Below, piece by piece: positions 1-8,976 of a DNA stretch of 64,000 bases; position 1 is the first letter of the stretch, and every line of letters begins with the position of its first letter. A program made the translations under genes and the position numbers. Origin of the DNA: Novosphingobium sp. PhB165 (GTDB taxonomy: Bacteria; Pseudomonadota; Alphaproteobacteria; Sphingomonadales; Sphingomonadaceae); contig NZ_SLVB01000003.1 of assembly GCF_004341845.1 (NCBI RefSeq), positions 496,001-560,000 of the forward strand, given 5' to 3'. The notes beneath the pieces are model-generated. The model was not told the origin of the DNA. It ran no database searches and was given only the letters and a program-made list of their open reading frames with translations.

Positions 1-245
1 GCCGCGCCCGAGCGTTCGAGCTGCGCGCCGCTGAAGCTGGTGACGGCGATCGGCACATCGACAAGGCGCTCCTCGCGGCGGCGGGCAGTGACGATGATCT
101 CGCCCTCGCCCACGTCCGAGGATGCCGCCGGGGCCGCATCCTGCGCCAGTGCCGGGGTTGCGCCGAAGCCCGCCAGAACCGTTGCCAATGTCAGAAAACC
201 GGTAGTCGCACGGCCACGCAGGCCGCCCCTCTGCGCCTTTTGCAT
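1..245 (-). CDS. TonB-dependent receptor, N-terminal part only
   Basis: The first 81 residues of a protein that runs off the left edge. It opens with a Sec signal peptide (basic MQKAQRGGLRGR, then a hydrophobic stretch ending ATPALAQ) and continues with IIVTARRREERLVDVPI, the TonB-box and plug-domain start typical of sphingomonad TonB-dependent receptors. Such outer-membrane barrels import large or scarce substrates using TonB energy; the substrate cannot be read from this fragment. The gene diverges from a TetR gene, with inverted repeats between the two starts, so local repression is likely. The family call is firm; the specificity is unknown. Confidence 0.85.
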   Translation of the reverse strand, partial: MQKAQRGGLRGRATTGFLTLATVLAGFGATPALAQDAAPAASSDVGEGEIIVTARRREERLVDVPIAVTSFSGAQLERSGA

Positions 246-295
246 CACTAGTCGCTCCCAATGAATCTTATCGTTGGAGAGGACCATATTGATAG

Positions 296-318
296 TTGAA
301 CCATGTTTCAACATTGAA
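296..318. promoter_or_regulatory. Probable TetR operator: three alternating TTGAA/TTCAA half-sites
   Basis: TTGAA (296-300), TTCAA (307-311) and TTGAA (314-318) lie in alternating orientation. The first two form the near-perfect palindrome TTGAACCATGTTTCAA and the last two form TTCAACATTGAA. The site lies between the divergent receptor start (245) and the TetR start (358), where an autorepressing TetR protein would bind. Binding is inferred, not shown. Confidence 0.55.
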
Positions 319-357
319 CATTTGCCAAGGGGCGGTTGCGGGTCTAGCTGTGTCCCT

Positions 358-1011
358 GTGAGCACAGATGCCCCCCTGCCCCCGGCCGACATCGCACCGG
401 AAGAGCGGCTCGCCTCGGCCAAGACCCCACGCACCGAGCGCGGCCGGAAAACCTTGCGCAAACTGCTCGACGCAGCGGCGGTGGAGTTCGGAGAGCGCGG
501 GTTTCACGAAGCCTCGATCACGGGCATCACCCAGCGCGCAGGCACGGCACTGGGCAGTTTCTATACCTACTTCGATTCGAAGGATGAGATCTTCCGCGCG
601 CTGGTGGACGACCTCAGCGGCAAAGTCCGGCAGGCCGCGCGCGAGGCGCTGCGCGAGCCGCTGCCCGCGCTGGAAACCGAACGGGCCGCGCTCACCGCGT
701 TCCTCCAGTTCGCCCGCGATCACAAGGAAATCTATCGCATCATCGACGAGTGCGAATTCGTCGATCCAGCCAGTTTCCGCATCCACTACGAATCCACTGC
801 AAGGCGCATTACCGAACGTCTGGGCGAAGGCGTCCGCAAGGGCGAACTGCGCGAGGGCTTGGGGGAAGCGCATGCCTGGGCGATCATGGGCATGAACGTG
901 TTCCTGGGCCTGCGCTACACCGTCTGGTCCGACGAAATGCAGCCCGAAGACGTTGCCGAACTTGCCAATTCGATCCTGCGCAAGGGCATCGCGGCTCCGG
1001 AAAGCAGCTAA
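358..1011 (+). CDS. TetR/AcrR family transcriptional regulator
   Basis: A 217-residue DNA-binding repressor. The N-terminal helix-turn-helix spans about residues 20-65, with the usual TetR helix-3 and helix-4 signature GTALGSFYTYF. The rest is an all-helical ligand-binding and dimerisation domain that differs between family members. I chose the GTG at 358 because the N-terminal extension possible from 274 would run through the palindromic operator and looks non-coding. The gene diverges from the TonB-dependent receptor and probably controls it and itself. The ligand is unknown. Confidence 0.85.
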   Translation: MSTDAPLPPADIAPEERLASAKTPRTERGRKTLRKLLDAAAVEFGERGFHEASITGITQRAGTALGSFYTYFDSKDEIFRALVDDLSGKVRQAAREALREPLPALETERAALTAFLQFARDHKEIYRIIDECEFVDPASFRIHYESTARRITERLGEGVRKGELREGLGEAHAWAIMGMNVFLGLRYTVWSDEMQPEDVAELANSILRKGIAAPESS

Positions 1012-1153
1012 CCGACTAACACAGCATGTTAACACTTTGGCCGGTAAGTAGTCTCACAACGAGACGCCATTAGTTAACACTCTGGCAACTTCCGCGATTC
1101 CGCGCGATAAGCGTCTCGTGGAAAACAACGCTCATCCCCGCAAGCGCGCCCCG

Positions 1154-1795
1154 ATGAGGGCCCGGCTCCTCCTCGCTTCGGCGGCACCTGCCCTGGCGGT
1201 GATCGCGGGCGTGCTGGTCATGGCCATGCAGCCCTCGACCCCGGCCAGCGCCGAGGCGACTTTCCATCCCGCCGCGAAGACCGCACCCGCTCCGGCACAA
1301 GCTGCGAGCCCGAAACCGGCGGCCGACAGCGCTTTCGTCATCAAGCGGATCCTGCCGATCGAAGGCGCGATCAAGTACGGCGAATGGCATTGGGACGAAG
1401 CGGGCGTGCCTGCCGGTCCGATCGTCATCACCGTGGACCTCGACGCCCGCGTGCTTTCGGTGTTCCGCGACGGCTACGAGATCGGCGCGACTGCGGTGCT
1501 GCTCGGTACCGAGGACACGCCCACCCCGCTCGGCGTGTTCCCGATCACCGAGAAGGACAAGGATCACGTCTCGAACATCTACACCGGCGCGCCGATGCCC
1601 TACATGCAACGCCTGACCAACGACGGGATCACGTTGCACGGCTCGGAAGTGGCCAAGGGCTACGCCAGCCACGGCTGCGTCGGCATGCCGGACGATTTCG
1701 CCGCCAAGCTGTTCGCGGTGACCAAGCTGGGCGACAAGGTCTACATCACGCGCGGCAAGCAGGCCGGTCTGGGGGACGATCTGGTCGGTGCGTGA
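1154..1795 (+). CDS. L,D-transpeptidase (YkuD domain), exported
   Basis: A periplasmic peptidoglycan-modifying enzyme of the YkuD family, which forms 3-3 cross-links or attaches proteins using a catalytic cysteine. The N-terminus is a signal peptide or anchor (MRARLLLASAAPALAVIAG) followed by an Ala/Pro-rich linker to about residue 60. The catalytic motif HGSEVAKGYASHGCVGMP lies about 50 residues from the end, with the histidines and the nucleophilic Cys present. The ATG at 1154 gives a cleaner signal peptide; a GTG at 1118 would add 12 residues. A second, unrelated L,D-transpeptidase lies at 38802-39869. Confidence 0.85.
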   Translation: MRARLLLASAAPALAVIAGVLVMAMQPSTPASAEATFHPAAKTAPAPAQAASPKPAADSAFVIKRILPIEGAIKYGEWHWDEAGVPAGPIVITVDLDARVLSVFRDGYEIGATAVLLGTEDTPTPLGVFPITEKDKDHVSNIYTGAPMPYMQRLTNDGITLHGSEVAKGYASHGCVGMPDDFAAKLFAVTKLGDKVYITRGKQAGLGDDLVGA

Positions 1796-1856
1796 GTTTG
1801 GCCGAGTGTAATTCGGCGAACTGAGGAATTCCGTCTCCTACCGAGCCCGCCTCCGT

Positions 1857-1934
1857 CGTCATTGCGAGCGTAGCGAAGCAATCCAGAGCGGCTCAATGCG
1901 GCCCCTGGATTGCTTCGCTACGCTCGCAATGACG
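1857..1934. repeat. Long palindromic repeat, family B (copy 1)
   Basis: Two 30-bp arms (1857-1886 and 1905-1934) are perfect reverse complements around an 18-bp loop; the arm begins CGTCATTGCGAGCGTAGCG. The same arm, with C instead of T at one position, recurs at 26979-27055. Neither arm lies in a gene. Confidence 0.9.
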
Positions 1935-2010
1935 AAAGATGGCGTTGGACCGCTTTCGCCAACCCGCGAAAATGATGGCGAGCCCTCCCGCGACCTCACA
2001 ATCACAACAC

Positions 2011-2107
2011 TCCGTCGCCCCCGCGAAGGCGGGGGGCCCCGCTTCCTTCTGCAACCTCTCGCATGCCGCAAGAAAAGCGGGATCCCCGCCTTCGCGGGGA
2101 TAACGGA
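2011..2107. repeat. Palindromic repeat, family A (copy 1)
   Basis: An inverted pair: the left arm begins TCCGTCGCCCCCGCGAAGG and the right arm ends TTCGCGGGGATAACGGA, with an imperfect loop of about 25 bp. Related copies lie at 9564-9656, 14131-14349, 16665-16736, 48421-48511, a half copy at 23271-23308 and a decayed copy at 27444-27519. It sits between the L,D-transpeptidase and the 3' end of tilS. Confidence 0.9.
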
Positions 2108-2165
2108 TTTGCACTTTGGAACTGCCGAACGCGCGACTATGTGATCAGAGAATAGATCGCCGCAG

Positions 2166-3167
2166 TCAGCTCTTGATCTTCTTGGCCGCCCGAACCGGTG
2201 CTTTCGCGAAACTCCAGCCCCCGGCATTCGGCCTCACCACGAGTTCGCCGATCGAAGCGGGCTTGCCTTCACACAAAGCCTCGAACAACCGCGCCACCGC
2301 GCTTCCGCGCGGCTCTTCGCCGTCCAATTCGGCCACGCAACGCGCCAATACGCGCAGCGCGATGGCACGCGGAGCCTGGGGGCGGTAACGCAGCCCCATC
2401 GGCTCTTTCTTGACGCAGGACCGCCATTCAAGCGCGGCCATCCATTCCAGCGCCGCATCGGCATCCGCGAGGTTCTCCGCACTGCGCGCCACGGCGGCCA
2501 CATCGAGCCAATCCGCGTCGGCCAATGCCTTGCGGATGCGCACGCGGTCGAATCTGTCGTTGGCATTGCTGGGATCGTCGACCGCCGAAACGCCCGCCGC
2601 CACAACGACGGCACCCAGTTCCGCGCGCCGCCATTCCAGCATCGGCCGCAAGAGCGGGATCGCAGTTTCCGGCACCCGCCCGCGCCCGCGCGTTCCGGCG
2701 AGCCCGGCGACGCCGCTGCCCCGGTTGAGCCGCATTAGCAGCGTTTCAGCCTGATCGTCGGCATGGTGCGCCGTGGCGAGCGCGGAAAGGCCGCGTTCGG
2801 TCACCCAGCCCGCCATCGCCGCATAGCGCGCGGCACGCGCCTCGGCCTGCACATTGCCCGGCGCGACCGTCACCCTTAGCGTTGCATGGGGTATTCCGAG
2901 GCGCCCGCACAGTAGCGCCACATCGGCGGCCTCGCGCGCGCTTTCAGGGCGCAGGCCGTGATCGACCGTTGCCGCCTCCACCCGTCCGGGCAGCGCGGCG
3001 GCTGCGAGCAGCAACAATGCGGTGCTGTCCGGCCCACCGGAAACGGCCACGCCCAATCGCGTAGCTTCTTGGCCCAGCTCGGGCCAGACCGCGTCCAGCC
3101 CGGACCGGAAGCGGGAAACCGCTTCCGGCGCCGGGATCAGCGCGGGATCAGGAACAGGCAAGTCCAC
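2166..3167 (-). CDS. tilS: tRNA(Ile)-lysidine synthase
   Basis: Converts the wobble cytidine of the CAU-anticodon tRNA-Ile to lysidine using ATP and lysine, so that it reads AUA. The PP-loop ATPase motif VAVSGGPDSTALLLL is intact near the N-terminus, followed by the family segments TVDHGLRPES, TAHHADDQAETLLMRL and GRGRV. The C-terminal extra domain of longer TilS proteins is reduced, giving about 333 residues. I chose the GTG at 3167, which overlaps the end of the upstream ybgF gene by 20 bp; an earlier start at 3218 would overlap it further. The tight overlap suggests co-translation with ybgF. Confidence 0.88.
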   Translation of the reverse strand: MDLPVPDPALIPAPEAVSRFRSGLDAVWPELGQEATRLGVAVSGGPDSTALLLLAAAALPGRVEAATVDHGLRPESAREAADVALLCGRLGIPHATLRVTVAPGNVQAEARAARYAAMAGWVTERGLSALATAHHADDQAETLLMRLNRGSGVAGLAGTRGRGRVPETAIPLLRPMLEWRRAELGAVVVAAGVSAVDDPSNANDRFDRVRIRKALADADWLDVAAVARSAENLADADAALEWMAALEWRSCVKKEPMGLRYRPQAPRAIALRVLARCVAELDGEEPRGSAVARLFEALCEGKPASIGELVVRPNAGGWSFAKAPVRAAKKIKS

Positions 3168-4170
3168 TGCGCGTGGTATCGTAGAGGCCCTTGAGACGAG
3201 CTGCCGCCTCGGCCGCATAAGTCTCGCTGAACTCGGCCAGCGCGATGCAGGCGCGCTTGGTGTCCTTCATCTGCTTCATCGAGATGGCGAGGTACAGCAG
3301 GCTGTCCGGTGCACGGTCGCCGCGCTTGTCGGCCTGGTAGTTCTGGACGAACCACTTGGCGGCCTCAAGCGGCTTGCCATCGTCGAGATAGGCGCGGCCC
3401 AGCAGATTGCGGCCCCAGCTGACGCGGGCATGCTTGGGGTACTGTTCGAGATAGAGCTTCAGCTGCTGCTCCGCCTCGGGGTAGAACTTGGCTTCCCACA
3501 GGCGATAGCCGTAGGAATATTCATCGTCCGCCGCATCGGCCGATTGCGGCTTGGCAATCGCCTTCACGCCATCGACACGCGCGTTGGACGGGCCGACGGG
3601 CCGGGTCTCTACCGCGGGCTTGAGTTCGGCGGGCTTGGTGCTCGGCCGCACTACTGCCGGCTGGGACACGTTGCCGTTCGTCGCCGTGAAGTTCGCCGGC
3701 ATGGCGCCGGGACCGGCCGGCGCGGCCGGCTGCGGATCGACCGGAGCAGGCGCCGGTGCCAGCGCCGCCATCTTCGCTTCAAGCTGGTTGATGCGGTTGG
3801 TGTTCTGCTCGACCTGGCCGGTCAGGCGCGCCATCTGCCCTTCGATCGCATCCATGCGCACGAGCACGTCGCTCAGCGGCGTGGTGGCGGGCTGGCCGGG
3901 CGCCGCAGGCGGCGCCGCAGCCGGAGCGGTGATCTCGGGCGAGAAATACTTGCCGTCCGAACCGGGGAATACCTTGCGCTGAAGTGCGCGCACCTCGGCC
4001 TCGACCTTCTTGAGGCGGGCATCGGGCGAGACATCCTCGGCCTGCGCGGGCAAGCTGATGCCGACAAGCGCGAGTGCGACCACGCCGGTAGCGGCAAGCC
4101 GCATCCGACGCACGGTGGTCAGGGAAAGCGCCTTGTTGCCGAAACCCTGCGATCCCAGTGAAGAAATCAT
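3148..4170 (-). CDS. cpoB: Tol-Pal system protein YbgF/CpoB
   Basis: A periplasmic protein of 340 residues that in other bacteria links peptidoglycan synthesis to outer-membrane constriction at division. A signal peptide (about residues 22-44, ending LPAQA) is followed by a short coiled coil (SPDARLKKVEAEVRALQRKV), a Pro/Ala-rich linker, a second heptad-like region (VEQNTNRINQLEAKM) and C-terminal TPR repeats from about residue 215 (YSYGYRLWEAKFYPEAEQQL and following). This coiled-coil plus TPR order is typical of YbgF. No other tol or pal genes are in the window. It overlaps tilS downstream. Confidence 0.88.
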   Translation of the reverse strand: MISSLGSQGFGNKALSLTTVRRMRLAATGVVALALVGISLPAQAEDVSPDARLKKVEAEVRALQRKVFPGSDGKYFSPEITAPAAAPPAAPGQPATTPLSDVLVRMDAIEGQMARLTGQVEQNTNRINQLEAKMAALAPAPAPVDPQPAAPAGPGAMPANFTATNGNVSQPAVVRPSTKPAELKPAVETRPVGPSNARVDGVKAIAKPQSADAADDEYSYGYRLWEAKFYPEAEQQLKLYLEQYPKHARVSWGRNLLGRAYLDDGKPLEAAKWFVQNYQADKRGDRAPDSLLYLAISMKQMKDTKRACIALAEFSETYAAEAAARLKGLYDTTRSGLACS

Positions 4171-4374
4171 TGCCTAATCAACTCCGTCTCGGACGATGCC
4201 CGTTGACACGCCCTCTTTACGCCAACCGCTTCTGCGCGGCAGGCTGATCGCCCGGCGAGTTGGTTCTCAACAGGCCGCTTGCGACCGAGGCTGCCTCGCT
4301 CGTTCCGAACGGGGCATTAACCAATGCCTGCCGACAGAGACGTGCCGCAAGACGCCCGTCCTGTCGAGGCGGGG

Positions 4375-5340
4375 CTATTCGGAAGTCGTGGAAAGCGGCG
4401 TGACGGCAGGCGCCGGAGCGTCAGCCGCACCGCCCGCCGGGATCGCTGCCGGGCTCGGGGCCACAGCCGACGTCACCGGAACCGTCGCGCCCGCCGAAGC
4501 ACGCGCCGGAGCGCCCGGAGCGGTGGCAGCGGCCTGCGGATTGGTCCGCGCAATAAGGTCGGCCGGGACCAGCGACACGTTCGACATCGTCATCGGCTTG
4601 CTGGCAAGCGGCGGCAGCGTGCGGCCACCGACCGTGATCGCCAGCGCATCGGGACGGCCGAGGCGAAGCTTCGGCGCTTGCACGCCTTCCGGCACGGTCC
4701 AGGTCTCGCCCTTCTTGAGCGTGGTCTCGACAAGGCGGGTGCCAGTACCATCGGTCACGCGCAGCCAGACGCCTTCTTCCGTCGCGGTCAGCACGACCGG
4801 GCCGGTGGTGGGCGCGGCCGTCGGCGTCGCGACGGGAACCGGCACCGCCACATGGGTCGGCGCGGGTGCGGGCTGGGGCGAAATCAGGTCGGGCAGCTTG
4901 CCCTCGGGCGAGAGATAGCTGCTCCAGAACACCACCAGCAGGGCAACCACGACCAGCGCGCCAAGACCGGCGATCCAGGCCAGCCTGGCCGAAGGAACGC
5001 GGGCCGGATCGCCCGGCTCGAAATCGTGGACCACCACCGGCTCGCGGCCGCCATCGGCTTCAAGCTGGCGATGCACGATATCGGCGATCACCTTCTCGTC
5101 CAGCCCGAGAGCGCGCGCATAGGCGCGCGAGAAGCCCACGGCATATGTGCGCGCGGCCAGGTCGCCCAGGCGGTCTTCCTCGATCGCGGCCAGGTGCCGT
5201 TCGGCGATCTTGGTCTGCGTGGCGATGTTAGCGCGGGTCAGTCCCGCAGCCTCGCGCGCGCGGCGCAGCACAGGGCCGACAGTCGTTGCTGCCTGCTCGC
5301 CCGCCTGCCCAGTCGCGTCTTGATTTTCGACGTGTTCCAT
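4375..5340 (-). CDS. RodZ-like helix-turn-helix membrane protein (DUF4115)
   Basis: A 321-residue bitopic inner-membrane protein. A cytoplasmic RodZ-type HTH occupies about residues 20-90 (LRRAREAAGLTRANIA, then AARTYAVGFSRAYARALGLD). One transmembrane helix follows near 120-140 (WIAGLGALVVVALLVVFW), then a Pro/Thr linker and a periplasmic beta domain of DUF4115 type (VWLRVTDGTGTRLVETTLKKG). RodZ connects MreB filaments to the elongation machinery. The Ala/Pro-rich C-terminal tail is low complexity. It is transcribed in the same direction as ybgF and tilS but separated from ybgF by about 200 bp with no gene. Confidence 0.85.
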   Translation of the reverse strand: MEHVENQDATGQAGEQAATTVGPVLRRAREAAGLTRANIATQTKIAERHLAAIEEDRLGDLAARTYAVGFSRAYARALGLDEKVIADIVHRQLEADGGREPVVVHDFEPGDPARVPSARLAWIAGLGALVVVALLVVFWSSYLSPEGKLPDLISPQPAPAPTHVAVPVPVATPTAAPTTGPVVLTATEEGVWLRVTDGTGTRLVETTLKKGETWTVPEGVQAPKLRLGRPDALAITVGGRTLPPLASKPMTMSNVSLVPADLIARTNPQAAATAPGAPARASAGATVPVTSAVAPSPAAIPAGGAADAPAPAVTPLSTTSE

Positions 5341-5576
5341 TCCGCTCCCGAAGGGAATTTCGCTAAAAGTGATAGTTCCGAACCGGGATCGACATCAAGC
5401 CGGGTGGCCCCTCAAAGTCAATCGGGGCCCCGGCTATTCTCTCAGAAATCTGCGGCGGATGCGACCCCGTGCACGGTGAGTACCCTTCCCGCAAGGCAAA
5501 CCGGCGCAAATACCCGTGCAAGCTCAGTCGTTTCGCGACGACCGGAGCCGCTGGAACGACAGGCGCCGCGAATGGA

Positions 5577-7853
5577 TCAATCCACCGCTATATCGCGCTC
5601 TGCCGCCCATGCCGTCAGCGCGGCACGCAGGTCAGGCGGCGGCGCCGCCAACCATCCCTCGACCGCGGCACCGATTTCGGCGAGATCGACTTTGCCGATC
5701 AGTTCCTTGACCGGGCCCACCGAGGCCGGCGTGATCGACAATCTGTGGATACCCAGCCCCAGCAGCGCCAGCGCTTCGAGCCGCCGCCCGCCCATCTCTC
5801 CGCAGACCGCGATCTCGACATTGTGCCCCTCGCAGCTGCGAACGACCCGGCGCAGGAAGCGCAGGATCGCCGGGCTCAGCCAGTCGTAGCGCTCGGCAAG
5901 CTTGGGATTGGAGCGATCGGCCGCGAAGAGGAACTGTGTGAGATCGTTGGTGCCGATCGACAGGAACGAGATCTTCGGCGCCAGAATGTCCAGCTGCTCC
6001 GCCAGCGCGGGCACTTCGAGCATGACGCCGTAGTGGATCGCCTCGGGCAAGGTCTTCTTCTGCTTGCGCAGATAGGCAAGCTGCCGCTCGAAGACTTCCT
6101 TGGCCTGATCGAACTCCCACGGTTCGGCCACCAGCGGGAACATCACGTGAAGCGTGCGGCCCGCCGCCGCTTCGAGCAACGCGCGCGCCTGGACCTTGAG
6201 CAGCCCCTCACGCTCCAGCGCGACGCGCAGCGCGCGCCAGCCCATCGCCGGGTTTTCCTCACCCTCGCCGTCGTCGTGGCGCAAGTACGGCAGCGTCTTG
6301 TCGCCGCCGATGTCGACCGTGCGGAACTTCACGGGCTTGTCGCCCGCCGCTTCCATCACGTCGCGATAGAGCCGCGTCTGCCGCTCGCGCGAAGGCAGCG
6401 TGGCGGAAACGAGGAACTGGAATTCGGTGCGGAACAGGCCGATGCCGTCGGCGCCGGTCATTGTCAGGTTGGCGATATCGTCGCGCAGGCCCGCGTTGAT
6501 CATGACCTGGATGCGCGTGCCATCGCGTGAGGTCGGGTGCACGTCGCGCAGCGCCGCATAGCCGGCCTGCCGCTCACGGCTCTTGGCGAAACGCGCCTCG
6601 AACGCCTCGACCACGCCGGCCGGCGGGCGCACCATCGCGGTCGCCTGATCGGCATCGAGCAGCAACTGGTCGCCCTCGCGCACCACGCCGCGCAGGCCCC
6701 GCACGCGGCCGAGCACCGGGATGCCCATCGCCCGCGCCACGATCACGACATGGCTGGTGAGCGAGCCTTCCTCAAGGATCACACCCTTGAGGCGGCGCTT
6801 GTCGTATTCCAGCAGTTCCGCCGGGCCGAGGTTGCGCGCGATCAGGATCGCATCGTTGCGCAGGCCCATCGAGGCTGCCGTGCCAAGCTGACCGGAAACG
6901 ATGCGCAGCAGGCGGTTCGCCAGATCCTCCAGATCGTGCATTCGGTCCGCCAGCAGCGGATCGTCGATCTGGCGCATGCGCATGCGGGTGCGCTGCTGCA
7001 CGCGCTCGATGGCGGCTTCGGCGGTGAGGCCCGAATCGATCGCTTCGTTGATGCGCCGCGTCCAGCCCTCATCGTAGGCAAACATGCGATAGGTCTCCAG
7101 GACCTCCTCATGCTCGCCGCCGACGCCGAATTCGGCCTGGCTGGACATGCGGTCGATCTGTTCGCGCATCTTGTCGAAGGCGAGGATCACGCGCTGGCGC
7201 TCGGCCTCGGTATCCTCGGCAACGATGTGCTCGATGGTGACGCGCGGCTGATGATAGACCGCCACGCCCGAGGCGAGGCCCTTGACCAGCGCCAGCCCGC
7301 GCAGCTGCTGCGGGCCCGACTGGAGCGAACCGGCGGCGTTGACATCTTCCTCGTCGATGAGGTCGGCATTGGTGATCAGTTCGGACAGCACCATGGCCAC
7401 CGTCTGCAACGCCTCGATCTCGACTTCCTCGTAGCGGCGCGGCTCTACATGCTGGACGCAGAGCACGCCCACCGCCCGTTCGCGCCGCACGATCGGCACG
7501 CCTGCGAAGGAGTGGAAGCGATCCTCGCCCGTCTCGGGGCGATAGGAAAAGTCCGGGTGGGCGGCCGCCTCGGCAAGGTTGAGCGTCTCGATCCGGTCGG
7601 CGATCATGCCGACAAGGCCTTCCGCCACCGCCATCCGGGTGACGTGCACAGCCTCCTGCGCAAGGCCGCGCGTGGCATAGAGTTCGAGCATCCCCTCGCG
7701 CAGCAGATAGACGGAGCAAACCTCGCTATTGAGGCACTCGCCAATCACTTCCACCACGTTGTTGAGCTTGGACTGCGCGTGGTTGCGCGAGGCCATGACC
7801 TCATGGAGGCGGGTGAGGATATTCCGGGCTGCTTCGACGGCTCCGCTGGTCAT
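5577..7853 (-). CDS. ptsP: Phosphoenolpyruvate-protein phosphotransferase, EI-Ntr
   Basis: Enzyme I of the nitrogen-type phosphotransferase system, which passes phosphate from PEP to NPr and then EIIA-Ntr and has regulatory rather than sugar-transport roles. Domain order: an N-terminal GAF domain (residues about 15-165), the EI N-terminal domain (about 185-310), the phosphohistidine swivel domain with GSLTSHVVIVARAMGIPVLG (active His about 368), and the C-terminal PEP-binding barrel with DGIGLFRTEFQFL and the catalytic VCGEMGG cysteine. The length of 758 matches PtsP. No NPr or EIIA gene is in the window. Confidence 0.93.
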   Translation of the reverse strand: MTSGAVEAARNILTRLHEVMASRNHAQSKLNNVVEVIGECLNSEVCSVYLLREGMLELYATRGLAQEAVHVTRMAVAEGLVGMIADRIETLNLAEAAAHPDFSYRPETGEDRFHSFAGVPIVRRERAVGVLCVQHVEPRRYEEVEIEALQTVAMVLSELITNADLIDEEDVNAAGSLQSGPQQLRGLALVKGLASGVAVYHQPRVTIEHIVAEDTEAERQRVILAFDKMREQIDRMSSQAEFGVGGEHEEVLETYRMFAYDEGWTRRINEAIDSGLTAEAAIERVQQRTRMRMRQIDDPLLADRMHDLEDLANRLLRIVSGQLGTAASMGLRNDAILIARNLGPAELLEYDKRRLKGVILEEGSLTSHVVIVARAMGIPVLGRVRGLRGVVREGDQLLLDADQATAMVRPPAGVVEAFEARFAKSRERQAGYAALRDVHPTSRDGTRIQVMINAGLRDDIANLTMTGADGIGLFRTEFQFLVSATLPSRERQTRLYRDVMEAAGDKPVKFRTVDIGGDKTLPYLRHDDGEGEENPAMGWRALRVALEREGLLKVQARALLEAAAGRTLHVMFPLVAEPWEFDQAKEVFERQLAYLRKQKKTLPEAIHYGVMLEVPALAEQLDILAPKISFLSIGTNDLTQFLFAADRSNPKLAERYDWLSPAILRFLRRVVRSCEGHNVEIAVCGEMGGRRLEALALLGLGIHRLSITPASVGPVKELIGKVDLAEIGAAVEGWLAAPPPDLRAALTAWAAERDIAVD

Positions 7854-7996
7854 GGCTACCCGACTAACCGAAAGCGCACGCTTTGGAAACGCGGCAGACC
7901 CATGAAATCAGCCATTATCTTGAAATCGGCACTTATCGCACGAGCGGCCGATAAGGCTTCGCGTGCCGGAGCGCCCTTCGGGGGCCTGGGTGCGGG

Positions 7997-8022
7997 GGCG
8001 GCGCCCGAAAAAAGGCGCCGCC
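7997..8022. terminator. GC-rich hairpin downstream of the leftward DUF465 gene
   Basis: GGCGGCGCC (7997-8005) and GGCGCCGCC (8014-8022) form a 9-bp stem around an A/T-rich 8-nt loop. It lies 22 bp past the stop of the leftward DUF465 gene and upstream of ptsP. No T-run follows on either strand, so termination is possible but not certain. Confidence 0.4.
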
Positions 8023-8043
8023 GACAGCACGGTCAGAATGCGC

Positions 8044-8199
8044 TCAGTGGCGCGACAATTCCTCCTTGAGCTTGAGCTTTCGCTTCTTGAGGGCCTGGAT
8101 CATCACGGCGTCAGGCATCGGGCGGCTCAATTCGTCATGAATCTGACGTTCTATTCCGGCATGCTTGAGCTGCAGCGCGCTGACGTGACGACTATCCAT
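8044..8199 (-). CDS. YdcH family (DUF465) small protein
   Basis: A 51-residue protein, MDSRHVSALQLKHAGIERQI at the start and QALKKRKLKLKEELSRH at the end. The family is short, helical and coiled-coil, with a conserved LKKRKLKLK(E/D) motif that is clear here; its function is not established. The ATG at 8199 follows a GGAG-like ribosome site. It is divergent from a second DUF465 gene at 8490, with the same KKRKLKLK core, suggesting an old duplication. Confidence 0.82.
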   Translation of the reverse strand: MDSRHVSALQLKHAGIERQIHDELSRPMPDAVMIQALKKRKLKLKEELSRH

Positions 8200-8489
8200 G
8201 GACAGTTCTCCTCTTCTCGGGGGGTGAAGCCCGTACCCGCGACCGCCTTCTTGCGAAGGCTGAATCGTCGAATTTCCGACGACCGAATGTTCTGTTCACC
8301 GCGGTTTGGTACGGCGCTTTTGGCGACTCGGCATCGTGCAGATGCGGCGCGAAAGAGATCGAACCATATTCGCGCCATCTTGCGAAGAGTGTGAATGCTT
8401 CATATCGGTGAATCGCGTGACACCTGCGCCAAGCGGGGCCTCGCAAAAATCACCGTGAAACGGCCAAATCGAGAGTAGGGATTCCCTGA

Positions 8490-8687
8490 GTGACCGAAGA
8501 GGAAATGCGCAAGCGCCTCGAAATACTCAAGATCGAGCACCGCGATCTCGATGCCGCCATCGACGCGCTCAACGCGGCGGGGGCCGGTGATCAGTTGCAG
8601 ATTGCCCGCCTGAAAAAACGCAAGCTGAAGCTCAAAGACCAGATCTCGCTGATCGCGGACTACCTTATCCCCGACATCATCGCCTGA
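8490..8687 (+). CDS. YdcH family (DUF465) small protein
   Basis: A 65-residue helical protein starting at GTG 8490, with IARLKKRKLKLKDQISLIAD as the family core. It has an N-terminal amphipathic helix (EEMRKRLEILKIEHRDLDAA) absent from its shorter divergent neighbour at 8044-8199. The two starts are 290 bp apart and nothing else is evident between them. It precedes the DUF1465/RcdA gene in the same direction. The molecular role of the family is unknown. Confidence 0.82.
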   Translation: MTEEEMRKRLEILKIEHRDLDAAIDALNAAGAGDQLQIARLKKRKLKLKDQISLIADYLIPDIIA

Positions 8688-8976
8688 CCGGCCCCGCCCA
8701 ACTCCGAGTCGCTTCCCGACCCCCGTCTTTGCAGCCGCCGCTGGCTGGCGCACTGCGCCTTGATGGTTCGGGCGTGCTCTTGCAGGGGCAGCGGAGAGCG
8801 GCCGTAGCTGGACGCCAGCCCGCGAAATCCGACTCGAGATCCAAAAGTTCCCAATGAATTCAGTTAACAAGCGTTAGGCACGAAGCGTACCGAACGGGGA
8901 CAATCGCGAAATAGGTTTGGAAATTTACCTTTGGGCAGTTGCTCGCGAGTCGTTGTTAAGAAATATCGACCGTCGA

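Noticed and set aside
7997..8022. Strong bidirectional terminator
   Set aside because: The stem is perfect, but the T-rich run is in the loop and not after the stem, so I keep it at low confidence.
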